A stretch of 64,000 nucleotides of DNA. It comes from Fulvia fulva. Taxonomy: Eukaryota; Ascomycota; Dothideomycetes; Mycosphaerellales; Mycosphaerellaceae. Shown piece after piece: positions 23,151 to 32,709 of the stretch; position 1 is the stretch's first letter; the number at the start of each line of letters is the position of its first letter. The notes beneath the pieces were generated by a model that made no database searches, was not told the DNA's origin, and saw only the letters and a program-made list of their open reading frames with translations. Made by a program: the position numbers and the translations under genes. The stretch is from contig NC_063016.1 of the NCBI RefSeq assembly GCF_020509005.1, positions 930,001-994,000 on the forward strand, given 5' to 3'.

Positions 23151-26100
23151 TTAGCCCCCGCTCCTAGCCGGTCTCGTCGCGCAGCGTCGTGTCCTCTCTT
23201 CCTGCACTGCTCCTACTAGGCGGTACTGTTCTAGCCAGCCCTTCTCTAGTATCCAGTTCGTAATGCGCCGTAGGTCTTCAGCGTTGTTAAGAAGTGCCCC
23301 AATCGTCCGGTTCCTCGCCTTTACCATCCACTCCCCCCTTCCTAGCGACCACCTCGGACAGACGAGGAGTGCGTGCCGTACGTTCTGGGAGCGATAGCCG
23401 CAGGGGCAGCTAGTATTCGTGTATCCTGGGACCTTCCTCCATGATAGGTACCCCTGGAGGCCGATGTGTTCGCTTCGCAGTTGGGTTGCTATGCTACTCT
23501 GTGCCCTCGTAAGGCGGTAGTGGATGAGCTTCGGGGGGTGCTTGACCGCGGATTTTGTAGCTGACCATTCCTTAGGTTGTCCCGCTGGCTGAGGGCGTCC
23601 ACTATGCCCTACAACCTGGTTGTTCCACCTCTCTTTCCATAGTTGCTCTACAAACGATTTCTCACCTTCCCATTGTGTTGCTAGCTGTTCGTCCCTTGCC
23701 CGGTAGTTCGGCTCGTTTCCGGGTCGAATGCCCTTATGCGCTGGTACTGATTCGCGGGCCCTTGCGACTGCACTGGCGATGACCTTCTGTACTGGGTACT
23801 GTGCCGACTTGCCTAAGTAGGAGGTCCGTAGTCCCTGGATGTATAGGTCGATCGGCGGTATAGCGGTCTCGTGCTCAAGCATCCTCGTTGGTGTCGACTT
23901 ATATGCCCCGGTGACCTTCCTTAGGCATTGGTTTTGGATCTTCGCTAGCGGCGCGACGAGTCCCTTCGATGGGCAGGCCCTCTCGCCTAAGGACCACACT
24001 TGGCTGCCATAGGTAAGGACTGGCCGTACAATAGCCGTATATAGAAGTCGTGACTGCCGGAAGTCCGCCCCCCATGTGGACGCAGTGAGCCTCTGGCATG
24101 ATGCCATATTCTGTTCAGCTTTCCGTAATATTGCCTGTACGTGCTTCCTCCACCGTAGCGCCGGGTCCACCCATAGTCCGAGGATCCTGAGCTGATTTGC
24201 CGGGTTAGTCGTGTGCCCCTGTATCTGGATAGAAGCTTGCATATTGTGGAACCGTGGCCGGCGCGTAAAGTGTATCAGATTGTACTTTTCTGGGGCAAAC
24301 CGAGCCCCGTGCCTCCTAGCCCAGTCCTCGCAGATCTTGTGCTTCTCTTCTAGTAGCCTACAGTTCTCCTCAGTCGAGGAAGACCACGCTAGGATGTTTG
24401 TGTCGTCTACGAAGCCGCTCGCAGCGGTGTTCTGGGATTCTAGGGCTGGGAGCAGCGTCGCCATAAAGAAGAGGAACAGAATAGGTGCTAGCGTTGAGCC
24501 TTGCGGGATTCCAGTGTGGACTGCTTGAAATGGGCTTCTGTACTGGCCGACCAGGATCGACGTACTGCGGTTTTGGAGGTAGGACCGTACGAAGTTGACA
24601 AGCCACTCAGGGAGTCCTTTCGACCTTAGGATGTAGAGAAGCCGCGGGTGTGACACGTAGTCGAAGGCTCCCGATATGTCTAGGCTAAGTAAGGAAGCCA
24701 CCTTGTCCCTATTCTTATACCAGATGGCCTTTACCTGAGAGGTGATAAGTTCCATCGCGGATAGCGTCGATCGCTGTGGGCGCGCACCCATCTGGGTGTC
24801 CGGGAGTAGGGAGTGTTCCTCTGCCGCCTCGGAGAGTCTCGTTGCAACCAGCTTCTCAAGCGCCTTCCCAAGAGTGTTAAGGAGCGCAATTGGGCGGTAC
24901 GACTTCACCTGCGTATAGTCTTCCTTCTGCGGCTTGCGTAGGACCACTGTCGTCGATTGTTTAAAAGCTATCGGGTGGTATCCGGTCTGTAGGCAGGCGT
25001 TGAAGATCGCTGCAACTGCTGGGGCTAGTTGATCTCTACACTTCTTTAGTAGCTCGTTTGGGATCCCATCCGGCCCCGGGGCTTTCTTCGCCGGCAACTT
25101 CCTCAGCACAGCGGTAACTTCTCCCTCGGACACCTCCTGTTGGACCGCGATGCTAGGGGCTAGGGGAGTAGAGCTGTTTATGTCGCTTAGATCAGCCTCG
25201 ACTGGGGGTGGGAAGAACTTGCTAGCCAGTAGACGCGCCTTGGCCTCGGGGTCGCTAACCGGGCCACTAGGCGATTGTAGCGCTGGGATAGAGAAGGAGG
25301 GGCCCTGTGTAGGGTCCTGTCGGGCCCATTTCGCTAGCTTCCACATCCTCTCTGGCTTGCCGGCGATTTCTTCCACTGTGGCCCTCCAGCCGACTGCTTT
25401 CTCCCTCCGTATTATGGCTTTCTTCTGTTGGCATGCCTCCCTGTATACGTTCCAGGCCTCCTCGCTATGGCTGCTCGTCCACACCCGGCGGGCTCTCCTT
25501 GCTTCTCTTACTACCGCAGTGCACTCCGGCGTCCAGTATGGTTTGGACCATGTCGTTGGTTGGGCAAGCGGAACGTGGAGTGAGGTCGCTTTTCTTATTT
25601 CGTCTGTCAACCCCTGGACTGCTTCGTCTATCTCGTCTTTACTGTTGTATTGCTGCTGCGCGATCTGGACTAGCCTCTTGGAGTCATCGAGGTACGCCTG
25701 GATGTTGGCCCAGTGGGCCTTTCCCCAGTTTGGCTTAGGGGTTCTCGCTGGTGTGCGTTGTATCTGTGTCGCAATAGAGGTCCTGACTGGCATGTGGTCT
25801 GACGACGCCTCGAGTTCATGTTCGATCCCACAGTAGGTTACCGTGTGGTAGTGGCTATCTGAGATCCAGGAGAGGTCGATCGTGCCTTGGAGTCCCCCTC
25901 TCTTCCAGGTGCCCAGGTCCTTCGGGGTATTGAGGGCAATTGCGTTGCTCGCCATCAAGTCGAGTACTTCGTCGGCTATAGGGTGCGGCTGCATAAGGCT
26001 TTCCCAGGAAGGGTGGTGTATGTTGAAGTCTCCTTCTACGATGTGGCACCCTTGTCTCTTGAGCGCACTGTCTAGGTGTCTGCAGACCCCTAGGTCGCGG

Positions 26101-26474
26101 CTAGACCTCGAGGCTGGCGGTTGCATGTATAGGTTGTGTATCCAGGTGCTACCCACGTGGAGGGAGGTAATATCGCCCCCGCCTTCTTCGTCTGCGTAGT
26201 ACACTACCTCCCAGTCGGATTCTAGTATGTCCTTGCTGACATAGAAGCACGTGCGGGGTCTGCCGTCGCCTCGTAGGCATGTCGTGTAGCCTGGTGACTT
26301 GCAGGTCGTTGGTCTCTTATAGTGCGGGTTAATCCATGGCTCCTGGATTGCAAGGACGTGGTGGACGCGCGGGTCCGCCTCGTGTAGGAAATGGTTCTGG
26401 ACTATATCCTTGCTATGGTTGACGTTATACTGGATGATGCTAAGCGTGTCGAGGCTAGTCATCGGCATCGACAA
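23151..26474 (-). CDS. LINE ORF2: endonuclease-reverse transcriptase
   Basis: 1,107 residues. Residues about 10-235 form an APE-type endonuclease (IIQYNVNHS, AIQEPW, VEGDFNIHHPSW, and SSDHMPV at the catalytic histidine). Residues about 470-760 form the reverse transcriptase (SYRPIALLNTLGK, GIPQGSTLAPILF, catalytic FVDD in SGFVDDTNILAW instead of the more usual YADD). The C-terminus has a cysteine/histidine motif (CPCGYRSQNVRHALLVC). I see no clear RNase H domain, unlike Tad1 of Neurospora, so the clade is uncertain. The enzyme nicks target DNA and primes reverse transcription of its RNA there. The start overlaps the end of ORF1, suggesting reinitiation. Confidence 0.93.
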   Translation of the reverse strand: MSMPMTSLDTLSIIQYNVNHSKDIVQNHFLHEADPRVHHVLAIQEPWINPHYKRPTTCKSPGYTTCLRGDGRPRTCFYVSKDILESDWEVVYYADEEGGGDITSLHVGSTWIHNLYMQPPASRSSRDLGVCRHLDSALKRQGCHIVEGDFNIHHPSWESLMQPHPIADEVLDLMASNAIALNTPKDLGTWKRGGLQGTIDLSWISDSHYHTVTYCGIEHELEASSDHMPVRTSIATQIQRTPARTPKPNWGKAHWANIQAYLDDSKRLVQIAQQQYNSKDEIDEAVQGLTDEIRKATSLHVPLAQPTTWSKPYWTPECTAVVREARRARRVWTSSHSEEAWNVYREACQQKKAIIRREKAVGWRATVEEIAGKPERMWKLAKWARQDPTQGPSFSIPALQSPSGPVSDPEAKARLLASKFFPPPVEADLSDINSSTPLAPSIAVQQEVSEGEVTAVLRKLPAKKAPGPDGIPNELLKKCRDQLAPAVAAIFNACLQTGYHPIAFKQSTTVVLRKPQKEDYTQVKSYRPIALLNTLGKALEKLVATRLSEAAEEHSLLPDTQMGARPQRSTLSAMELITSQVKAIWYKNRDKVASLLSLDISGAFDYVSHPRLLYILRSKGLPEWLVNFVRSYLQNRSTSILVGQYRSPFQAVHTGIPQGSTLAPILFLFFMATLLPALESQNTAASGFVDDTNILAWSSSTEENCRLLEEKHKICEDWARRHGARFAPEKYNLIHFTRRPRFHNMQASIQIQGHTTNPANQLRILGLWVDPALRWRKHVQAILRKAEQNMASCQRLTASTWGADFRQSRLLYTAIVRPVLTYGSQVWSLGERACPSKGLVAPLAKIQNQCLRKVTGAYKSTPTRMLEHETAIPPIDLYIQGLRTSYLGKSAQYPVQKVIASAVARARESVPAHKGIRPGNEPNYRARDEQLATQWEGEKSFVEQLWKERWNNQVVGHSGRPQPAGQPKEWSATKSAVKHPPKLIHYRLTRAQSSIATQLRSEHIGLQGYLSWRKVPGYTNTSCPCGYRSQNVRHALLVCPRWSLGRGEWMVKARNRTIGALLNNAEDLRRITNWILEKGWLEQYRLVGAVQEERTRRCATRPARSGG

Positions 26475-27732
26475 TCATTTCCTCTGTATCGTCCTGTGTC
26501 CTACTGCCCTGTGCGTCCTGGTCTACGCCTATCGGCTGTGTACTAAAGGGGAGCCGGGCCTGGTTAGATTCCCTCGCCGCAGCTAGCAGAGCACGTGGCC
26601 TCCCGTACGCCCTAGGCTGCGCATCCTTTACATCGTTCTCGGCCCTAGGGCGCTTGTGCCCGACCGCCGCTAGCTGGTTCCGGTGTGGGCTAGCCTCACG
26701 GTCGCCGTAGAATCTTGGGGCGACGGTTCTGTTTGTGATTGCCTTGTTTTTCGCTAGTTTCCGCTGTGGGCATTCCGCACTATACGATGGGTGGTGCCCC
26801 GGACAGTTCGCGCACCGTCTCGTAGTCGATGTACAGTCCCTAGACATATGGTCTCCTGCACAGTTCGAGCAGGCCTGCTTGTTTGTGCACGTGTAGGTTT
26901 GGTGTCCATACTGTTGGCATTTGAAGCATTGGAGGACACGAAAGGATGAGGAGTGCTTTTCTACTGTCTTGAGGCTGTATTGCCAGACCAGGCCTTGTTC
27001 TATCGCTAGATCCGCCGCTTTCGCGTCTTGTAGCCATACTATTAGCGCCGAGGCCTTCTTGCCTTCTGGCCATTTCCTATGGAGCCAAGTCGCCTTCTGG
27101 ATTGGAGAGTTAAGAGTGACCGGGTTGTCCTCTTGGAGAGCGCGTAGGTGACCCTGGTTGGTTGGGTCAAACTCCTTAGGCATGTCGTGGACTAGGATCG
27201 TGAATTGTTTCGTTGAGACCTTCGCTGATGCCGCAACCTTAGATGCCCACTGTGGCTGTGCCTCTAGGTGCCTCCTAGCAGTAGCAGAGCTAGTATAGAT
27301 CTGTAGGGTGCCGTTAGACTGTTGGTTCACTGCGACCACCCCTGGTTGGTTAATTCGTTGGGCGAGCTCCTTGTTCGATAGCTTCGCAACTTCGGCCTGG
27401 TCTTCCTTTGCTGCAATGCGGATCGTAACTGCATCGTGCGTTGGGCGGGGGCCTGGTATCGATGCCGCGACCGATGCCCAGCTATGGGGGTGTTGATTCC
27501 GGGTGGCCTTGCTAATCGCCTGGGACGTCGTCCTCATTTCTTGTTGCCCTCGGTGATACGACAGTACAAGCGCCGTGCGTAGCTGAGTGATCATTACCTG
27601 TAGAGACCGGTAAGGGAGCTGATCGTTAGTTTCCATGCTTTTTGCGTCCTCTATAAGTTGCTGCCAGTTGTCTTGGGGGGGCTTCGCCTGTAGGGCCGTA
27701 GGCGCCGTTAGTACCGTAGCCTGGGCTGCCAT
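26455..27732 (-). CDS. LINE ORF1: gag-like zinc-knuckle protein
   Basis: 425 residues. The N-terminal half is glutamine- and alanine-rich without a clear domain. Residues about 265-325 hold three CCHC-type knuckles (CFKCQQYGHQTYTC, CSNCAGDHMSRDC, CANCPGHHPSYSAEC), typical of the RNA-binding ORF1 proteins of fungal LINEs. The C-terminus is acidic (EEMIVDADD). A further open stretch (27736-27942) lies upstream in the same frame, separated by a single TAG just before the ATG at 27732, so the original protein may have begun at 27942 and the TAG could be a RIP-type change. It likely packages element RNA with ORF2. Confidence 0.88.
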   Translation of the reverse strand: MAAQATVLTAPTALQAKPPQDNWQQLIEDAKSMETNDQLPYRSLQVMITQLRTALVLSYHRGQQEMRTTSQAISKATRNQHPHSWASVAASIPGPRPTHDAVTIRIAAKEDQAEVAKLSNKELAQRINQPGVVAVNQQSNGTLQIYTSSATARRHLEAQPQWASKVAASAKVSTKQFTILVHDMPKEFDPTNQGHLRALQEDNPVTLNSPIQKATWLHRKWPEGKKASALIVWLQDAKAADLAIEQGLVWQYSLKTVEKHSSSFRVLQCFKCQQYGHQTYTCTNKQACSNCAGDHMSRDCTSTTRRCANCPGHHPSYSAECPQRKLAKNKAITNRTVAPRFYGDREASPHRNQLAAVGHKRPRAENDVKDAQPRAYGRPRALLAAARESNQARLPFSTQPIGVDQDAQGSRTQDDTEEMIVDADD

Positions 27733-27950
27733 TGCCTAGGAGTTGCCTAATGTAGCTAGGCACCTCCGCGGCGTTTGGAGCTGAAGAAACAGGGTGAAGA
27801 GAGCTTCAAGCTGTCCAGATTGAATGGGGTAGAACTCCCTCAGTCCTAGGGGCAGTGGCCTGCTTTTTATATCGTTGGAATGGCCTTGATAAGAGCTTTC
27901 GAATGTGTCGTGTTTTGGCGCAGAGATCGATGATTCCGTCAATACTCTAT

Positions 27951-29025
27951 TCCCTAGATATATAGTCTCCTATATAGTTCGAGTAGGCCTACTTGTTTAT
28001 GTACGTATAGGTTTGATGTCTATACTATTAGCATTTAAAGTATTAGAGGATACGAAAGGATAAGGCGTGCTTTTCTACTATCTTAAGGCTATATTGCTAG
28101 ACTAGGCCTTATTCTATCGCTAGATCCGCCGCTTTCGCGTCTTATAGCTATACTATTAGCGCCGAGGCCTTCTTACCTTCTAGCTATTTCCTATAGAGCC
28201 AAGTCGCCTTCTATATTAGAGAGTTAAGAGTGACCGGGTTGTCCTCTTAGAGAGCGCGTAGGTGACCTTAGTTAGTTAGATCGAACTCCTTAGGTATATC
28301 GTAGACTAGGATCGTAAATTGCTTCGTTAAGACCTTCGCTAATACCGTAACCTTAGATACCTACTATAGCTATACCTCTAGGTACCTCCTAGTAGTAGTA
28401 GATCTAGTATAGATCTATAGAGTGCCGTTAGACTATTAGTTCACTACGACTACCCCTAGTTAGTTAATTCGTTAGGCAAGCTCCTTATTTAATAGCTTCG
28501 TAACTTCGGCCTAGTCTTCCTTTACTATAATACGGATCGTAACTATATCGTACGTCGGGCGGGGGCCTAGTATTAATGCCGCGACCGATGCCTAGCTATA
28601 GGGGTGTTAATTCCGGGTGGCCTTACTAATCGCCTAGGACGTCGTCCTTATTTCTTATTACCCTCGGTAATACGATAGTATAAGCGCCGTACGTAGCTAA
28701 GTAATTATTACCTATAGAGACCGGTAAGGGAGCTAATCGTTAGTTTCTATACTTTTTACGTCCTCTATAAGTTGCTACTAGTTGTCTTAGGGGAGCTTCG
28801 CCTATAGGGCCGTAGGCGCCGTTCGTACCGTAGCCTAGGCTACTATTACCTAGGAGTTACCTAATGTAGCTAGGCACCTCCGCGGCGTTTAGAGCTAAAG
28901 AAATAGGGTGAAGAGAGCTTCAAGCTATATAGATTAAATGAGGTAGAACTCCCTTAGTCCTAGAGGCAGTGGCCTACTTTATATATCGTTAGAATAGCCT
29001 TAATAAGAGCTTTCGAATATATCGT
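27951..29025 (-). mobile_element. Old LINE retrotransposon, 5' part (ORF1 start), RIPed
   Basis: This continues the mutated LINE after the insertion of the younger copy; it aligns with 26845-27912 of the intact element. It includes degraded ORF1 and the 5' untranslated region and stops about 38 bp short of the intact copy's 5' end, so the old insertion was slightly 5'-truncated. The join 22977/27951 repeats the 15-bp duplication. Confidence 0.92.
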
Positions 29026-29840
29026 ATCCCTTCTAGAACTTAATAATACGGATAAGGCGTAAGATAGGGCGTAAACGTATTAATCTAGGGTTTATAATAG
29101 GTGTTATTACGTCTTAGAGCGTCGTTACGGGCTTAGAAAGGCGTAGTAGAAAGAGGAAGGTCGTTTAATAGGGTAATAGAGAGGGAGTAAAGAGATAGCG
29201 TATTAGATAGCTCTTATACGAAGCAAGTATTACGAATACAGGTCAGTAGGTATGTCGTACGGTACTAAGACTAACTTAGTATATACTAAGCTAGTCGAGA
29301 TAATAGTACGGCAATACTATTATAACACCGTACGAATAGTAGAAGCGACTTAGAGGAACTGCCGTTATAGGATAAGATATAGGTAAAACCGATAAGGCGT
29401 AGTGAAATAGAACTAGGACTAGAGCAATATCCCTCTAGGTAGGTATAAGAGACGTAGTCTCTATACCGATAGTAGAGATACCTTTAATACTAAACACTGT
29501 TCTACTATATACCTTTGTATACTATATTAGTCCTTCCTCCTTCCCTATTACGTGTCCTAACTTCCGTACACACACATACTATACCTAGTTAATAGCGAGA
29601 TTAGTAAGCTACGTAAGTCTAACGAGGCCCTTATATAGCGGAAAGTACGAAAGCGTAAGTATATTTAGTCTAGAGGGTCTCTGACCTTCGATAAGGCGTC
29701 GTAATTAATACCTCTAGAGAATACTAGGAGGTAGGAAGTAAGTAGAGAGTCGCTAGATAGTGTTCGGCTAGTACTAAGGCTACGACGCTATAAGCGATAT
29801 AGCGAGTCGGGCATAACGTACGTACCTATTAAGTAGACTC
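29026..29840 (+). pseudogene. Pogo/Fot1-like transposase C-terminal remains, RIPed
   Basis: Plus-strand translation through stops, skipping the inserted LTR (29228-29594), gives a lysine/arginine-rich helical stretch (RKVRKRKYI at about 29640), then SRGSLTFDKA, and an ending of the form RYKRYSESGHNVRTY at about 29790-29830. The family end RCxxCGxxGHNxRTC (a zinc knuckle after KRKRIQxGGSLT) of pogo-like DNA transposases fits, with cysteine codons TGC changed to TAC as RIP predicts. The catalytic DDE core is not seen; the left part is replaced by the old LINE. Confidence 0.6.
29228..29594 (+). repeat. Solo LTR of the Copia-2 family, RIPed
   Basis: 367 bp equal to the reverse complement of the Copia-2 left LTR apart from RIP-type changes. 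It lacks the 41-bp extra segment of the Copia-2 right LTR. Flanking 5-mers are gcaag (29223-29227) and gcgag (29595-29599), differing by one G/A, so this is a target duplication of which one copy was mutated. It interrupts the pogo-like remains. Confidence 0.88.
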
Positions 29841-31020
29841 GCTAGATAGCGAAGAATCTAAAGAGGAATTGTCCTCCTAGTAACGATTCTATAGGATGTC
29901 GTCGTATTAAGATACCGTCGTAATTAAAGTAGAAGTAGTATAGTTCTTAGTAAAAGTGGCCTACTCGGTAGTATAGCCCGCTCGGTAGTAAAGTACGTTA
30001 GCTACGGCTATAAGTAGTATTAGTATAACGACTATACTACTAAGACTCTAGGTTAGCTATACGTTTATAATATTATAAAGCTTCTTAAGGTAAATAGACG
30101 ACGATCTACGAAGCTACTACTATAGCGCTTCGACCTCTATTAGTTTATTAAGTTCGATAAGATAAGGCTACTTAAGAAGGTGTAGCTACTACCTCGAATA
30201 CGAGAGCCTAATATCTACTTTAGTAACCGTAAGCCTATAATAGGTAGTATAACGTTATATTCGACGAAGCGAGTACTTACTCTTCGTGAATTAGACGACT
30301 TAAATAAGGCTACTATTAAGAGAGCGAGCCGGCTATAGTAACGACTACTACCTTCGTTCTTAAGCCTAGAGTATTACTTACTTAATTAAAGAAGACAGTA
30401 CCTAATTATAGCTATAAGGGTAGCTAATACCGTACTTAGTAATGCCCTTACTAACGAGACAATCGAGTATATAGTCCTACCTATTACGCTACTAGATACG
30501 AGTACTATAACCTTCGGTAGGAGTCCTTATAACTAGCTCCGCCGAAGTAGCTAAGTGAGGTCGATATACTACGCTAACGACTCGCTAAGATAGAGGCTCG
30601 TAAGTAGTAGCGACAATATACTAAGGAGGAGCGAGCAAGATTATAGGCTAACTACTATCGATAGTAAGTAATATTAGCTAAGTAACACCGTCGACAGGTT
30701 GCGCTATAACAATACTAATTATAGTAGTCATAGTAGTAACGGATAGTGTATCTATCGACTTAGCCGGTAAGGCCTCTATACTATAGTGTCGTCTAGTAAT
30801 AGTACTTCTAATAGTCGTAGTAATAGCTAGGTAAGTATTAACATTAGCAATAGTAATAATAGGCCTATTACATCTAGCAGTAGCAACGACAGCTTGATTA
30901 GTATGAACTAGTATATATAGCGCGTAGATATAGGGCTGTAGGGTAGAAGCCAATAGGCCCTAAGTAGATAGTAGCAACAACACCTTTTCTTAGCCTCATT
31001 CTAATATGCTCCTTGTAGCG
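29841..31020. other. Unidentified RIP-degraded repeat
   Basis: AT-rich DNA with abundant TA and TAG, like the elements to its left. Plus-strand translation through stops has long helical, arginine- and glutamine-rich stretches (for example about 30570-30680, LAKIEARK context), which suggests an old protein-coding element, but I recognise no domain. No LTRs, inverted repeats or duplications could be found. The RIP signature fades between about 30,960 and 31,160. Confidence 0.6.
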
Positions 31021-31217
31021 AAGTGATAATGATGCCAAGCATACGATATAGGCGCAAATACGCTGTGCTACGTATATTATATATCGTCGGTTATTGCTGG
31101 GGGGAAGGCGGCGATCTGGGGGGAACGGAAGTATCGAGGCTCGCTGACGCCTCACCTACGTACTCGCAAGCTCGTACTCCGGTATGGCTAGCGCTCGGTC
31201 GCTACGCTTAACCATCG

Positions 31218-31460
31218 GCCAACCTCGAATTATTTATTGGAGCATTCGTGGCAGCCCCAGCTTCAGCCGCGGCGATCCCAGGCGTCACGCCGCAGATCAT
31301 CAGCGCAGCAGCCCGAACATCGCAAGATTCGTACGCATACGCTCTGTCGTACGTTTGTTACGTGTCCATTGCGTTTGGTGTACTGTCTGTCGTCGCCAGC
31401 GTGTTTCTGGGCAATGTCACGATGTACATGACCAACAGGATCACCGCGAATATTCGATAG
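31218..31460 (+). pseudogene. C-terminal fragment of an MFS efflux pump (TRI12/siderophore type)
   Basis: About 80 codons ending at the TAG at 31458-31460. They contain the pattern PGVTPQIISAAARTSQDSYAYAL followed in frame by a last membrane helix and the ending NVTMYMTNRITANIR. The same order (VPGITPEII..., helix, xxMxxYMTNxV) ends fungal TRI12-like and siderophore major facilitator transporters of about 560-600 residues. The eleven or more upstream helices are absent and replaced by RIPed repeat DNA, with no ATG in a suitable place. The remaining bases are not RIPed. Reads as a gene beheaded by repeat insertion or deletion. Confidence 0.78.
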
Positions 31461-31800
31461 TCCATAGAGCGACTTGCAAGGCGGCCGAGACGTGAACGCG
31501 GCCGCAGCAATGATGAGCACGCACCATGACTAGGCCCATTGCAGTAGTGTCTAACAGATAGGAGATGATCCGACCACAGTGGCTGCGTCCGCAACGTGAA
31601 AATCTCAGCAGATTTTCAATTGTACAATCCATATCTTCAAAATATGATCAGGACAACTTTTGTTCACTCTCTTGACTCTGCCACTGCACAAATACAGCGT
31701 CTACTAGCACCGGAACGCTATACTTATCCTCAATTGTGGGCTTGAGACCACACTATAGACTAATCACTAGTCCCGTGCAAGCGGAAGCGAGCGAAGCAAC
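31461..31800. other. No gene recognised
   Basis: Downstream flank of the MFS fragment up to the MITE. Only short overlapping ORFs on both strands without recognisable features. Composition is normal for the host. Confidence 0.5.
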
Positions 31801-32160
31801 CCCAGTCTCTAGGGACACCACCATCGGACACCACCCTCCGGATTCTCATCAAACTAGTCTATCATCAATTCTAATCAATTCAAGGACATGTGGCTTTTTT
31901 GAAACATACTGCCTGACCCTCCCTGACCCTCCTAACCTCCCTAGCCACTAACCCTAACCCTCCTAACCCTTATCCCCTAACCTCCCTCACCGTACGGGTG
32001 TTGTATATAGCCTAGAGTCGGTGCATTGTCGAGCTCAAGTTGAAGCTCATCAATCCAGTGCCAGGTCGGATAACGCCCAATTCAGGGTCCAGTTCTCGGA
32101 CTTGGGGAGATCTAGCGCAGTGGATGGTGGTGTCCGATGGTGGTGTCCCTAGAGACTGGG
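31801..32160. mobile_element. MITE with 35-bp inverted repeats, Mutator-like
   Basis: A 360-bp element whose ends are perfect 35-bp inverted repeats (31801-31835 and 32126-32160, outer bases CCCAGTCTCTAGGGACACC). The 9-bp direct repeat cgaagcaac flanks it at 31792-31800 and 32161-32169, which fits the 9-bp duplications of Mutator-type transposases (hAT gives 8, Tc1 gives TA). The arms contain a repeated ggacaccacc. There is no coding capacity. The centre holds a cytosine-rich telomere-like tract (31911-31990). Confidence 0.88.
31911..31990. repeat. Degenerate telomere-like tract inside the MITE
   Basis: About 80 bp made of variants of CCCTAA and CCTAAC, including ctaaccctaaccctcctaac. Fungal telomeres are usually TTAGGG repeats. 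Here the units are irregular and enclosed in a transposable element, so this is an interstitial tract, not a chromosome end. Confidence 0.7.
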
Positions 32161-32169
32161 CGAAGCAAC

Positions 32170-32709
32170 AGCGTTCTGACGCTTCAAGACGCTGCACATA
32201 GCAGAACTCTCGTTGGCGAGGAATTCCATGGACACCGACTCGTCTTACGCCGTTTCACCCCAAGGGCTAAGTGCAAAGACTATGCGCTCAGATCTTGGAC
32301 AAGCGTTCGAAAATGGTGCCGCGGCCGTCTGACAATAGGATGTCGCGGATGGCTGCAACAGGGGAACCCTGAGCACTTGCCAGAAACAGGATGCACAATG
32401 GCTGCTCCCCTAGAACGAATTCGCGCACTCCGAGGCAAGGTCAGATCTCACTATCTTGGCTCAGGCTGGTAAATGTCTTGATCCGATGCCGCCAGACGTA
32501 CAGCCACTGACGGGAGAAGGTGCAAAACCTGGGAAGCATCATTCGTACGAAACGTTCACCGGGGTACAACTTCACCCTTGGCTCGGTACTTAGGCCCGTC
32601 TGGAAGCCCAGAGCTTGGGATCTAGCACAGGCTACGCACATGGATGCATTTACTGGTATATCAAAGAAGACTGCTTTCCATCAATGTAAGTCCCCATCCG
32701 CGAGCCGCT
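32170..32709. other. Upstream region of the P450 gene
   Basis: 540 bp between MITE and P450. It contains a short open frame (to 32472) that I do not recognise and the P450 promoter. An in-frame upstream ATG at 32644 would add 22 residues to the P450, but the ATG at 32710 gives a better membrane-anchor N-terminus. Confidence 0.45.

Larger units (their letters stand above)
22978..27950 (-). mobile_element. Young LINE (non-LTR retrotransposon), nearly intact
   Basis: A 4,973-bp two-ORF LINE with the 5' end at 27950 and the 3' end at 22978, where it ends in a short TCTA-repeat tail rather than poly(A). ORF1 (26455-27732) and ORF2 (23151-26474) are both open and overlap by 20 bp. It is flanked by a 15-bp target duplication and lies inside a mutated copy of itself. 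Base composition and open frames show that it has largely escaped RIP, so it may be or recently was active. Confidence 0.95.

Noticed and set aside
24211..26199. Plus-strand ORFs of 62-228 codons across the LINE
   Set aside because: They are antisense shadows of LINE ORF1 and ORF2, which carry recognisable domains.
31911..31990. Possible telomere
   Set aside because: Units are irregular, enclosed in a MITE and followed by 32 kb of ordinary genes.
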